Source: Runella defluvii (GTDB lineage Bacteria; Bacteroidota; Bacteroidia; Cytophagales; Spirosomataceae). Taken from it: a DNA stretch of 64,000 nucleotides. The DNA is taken from assembly GCF_014195535.1 (NCBI RefSeq), contig NZ_JACIBY010000009.1, forward strand, positions 24,633-88,632. The letters run 5' to 3'. This document shows positions 63,765 through 64,000 of the stretch, in pieces. Position numbers and translations under genes: made by a program. The notes beneath the pieces are model-generated. The model was not told the origin of the DNA. It worked only from the letters and a program-made list of their open reading frames with translations, and made no database searches. How positions within the stretch are numbered: position 1 is the first letter of the stretch; each line of letters starts with the position of its first letter.

Positions 63765-64000
63765 ATGGACAAAATAAAAATTTCAACAGCCCAATTCGAG
63801 GCTAAAAATGCCGACAAAGCCTACAATTTATCAGTCATTGAAAAATTGACAAAAAAAGCAGCCGAAGAAGGTTCTGACGTAATAGCATTTCATGAATGCT
63901 CTATTACAGGGTACACATTTGCAAGACATCTAAGCAAAGATCAAATGCTTGATTTGGCAGAATTTGTACCAGATGGCGAAAGCACAAAGAAATTAATAGA
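63765..64000 (+). CDS. Carbon-nitrogen hydrolase (nitrilase family), truncated by the window end
   Basis: 78 residues are visible; the gene continues beyond the window. It starts MDKIKISTAQFEAKN, the usual start of nitrilase-superfamily amidases, and has the first catalytic residue Glu44 in VIAFHECSITGY (Glu of the Glu-Lys-Cys triad). The remaining triad residues are outside the window. It would hydrolyse an amide or nitrile; substrate unknown. Probably co-transcribed with the AraC-type regulator. Confidence 0.8.
   Translation, partial: MDKIKISTAQFEAKNADKAYNLSVIEKLTKKAAEEGSDVIAFHECSITGYTFARHLSKDQMLDLAEFVPDGESTKKLI

Overview
The window looks like a chromosomal segment of a Bacteroidota bacterium, most likely a member of the order Cytophagales (a Runella/Dyadobacter/Spirosoma-like organism; the genus is inference). 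The evidence is three long secreted proteins ending in type IX secretion (T9SS) C-terminal sorting domains, several Tat- or Sec-exported periplasmic enzymes, promoters of the Bacteroidota form TTG-N19..22-TAnnTTTG, the absence of obvious Shine-Dalgarno sequences, and the gene order ftsX - DUF3098 - uppP - truB - ribF, which is common in that phylum. No rRNA, tRNA or CRISPR array was seen.

Positions 1-56,100 are mostly ordinary core genome. In order they hold a PpiD-like chaperone, a T9SS-exported SGNH esterase, dnaX, two transglutaminase-like exported proteins, a Tat oxidoreductase, a small ABC exporter, a vanadium-haloperoxidase-like lipoprotein, phoH, an M43 metalloprotease, comEC, an FKBP lipoprotein, pdxA and yicC, the cell-division/cell-wall/tRNA/riboflavin run (ftsX to ribF), an AGCS symporter, a queuosine-precursor transporter, a YyaL/SSP411-type thioredoxin-fold protein, copper export (P-type ATPase plus a small HMA chaperone), a second ABC exporter, a formylglycine-generating-enzyme-like protein, another Tat oxidoreductase, a giant T9SS protein with a GH42-like barrel and Ig repeats, an FdhF/YdeP molybdoenzyme, and a sufB that stands alone. 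Many intergenic gaps carry palindromes or short tandem repeats. dnaX contains a run of ten A that is placed so that slippage in either direction stops translation within six codons, as expected for making a short gamma subunit beside full-length tau.

From about 57,000 to the right end the character changes. The genes are AT-rich, all on the plus strand, of accessory type (two unknown proteins, an Mrr-like nuclease with zinc-ribbon cysteines, a Crp-type regulator with a flavodoxin-fold reductase and a seven-helix membrane protein, an AraC regulator, the start of a nitrilase-type amidase), and are separated by GC-rich palindromes and repeats. Three successive gene groups are each bracketed by a GTT-type 7-8 base core at the left and its exact reverse complement at the right (57343/59016, 59142/59869, 60458/62341). 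Two of the right-hand copies open a long attC-like hairpin that ends in a new GTT core, which starts the next unit. This is the signature of integron gene cassettes. No integrase is present in the window, so this looks like a cassette array without an integrase (CALIN-like) or the far end of a longer array. It is the main discovery candidate here.
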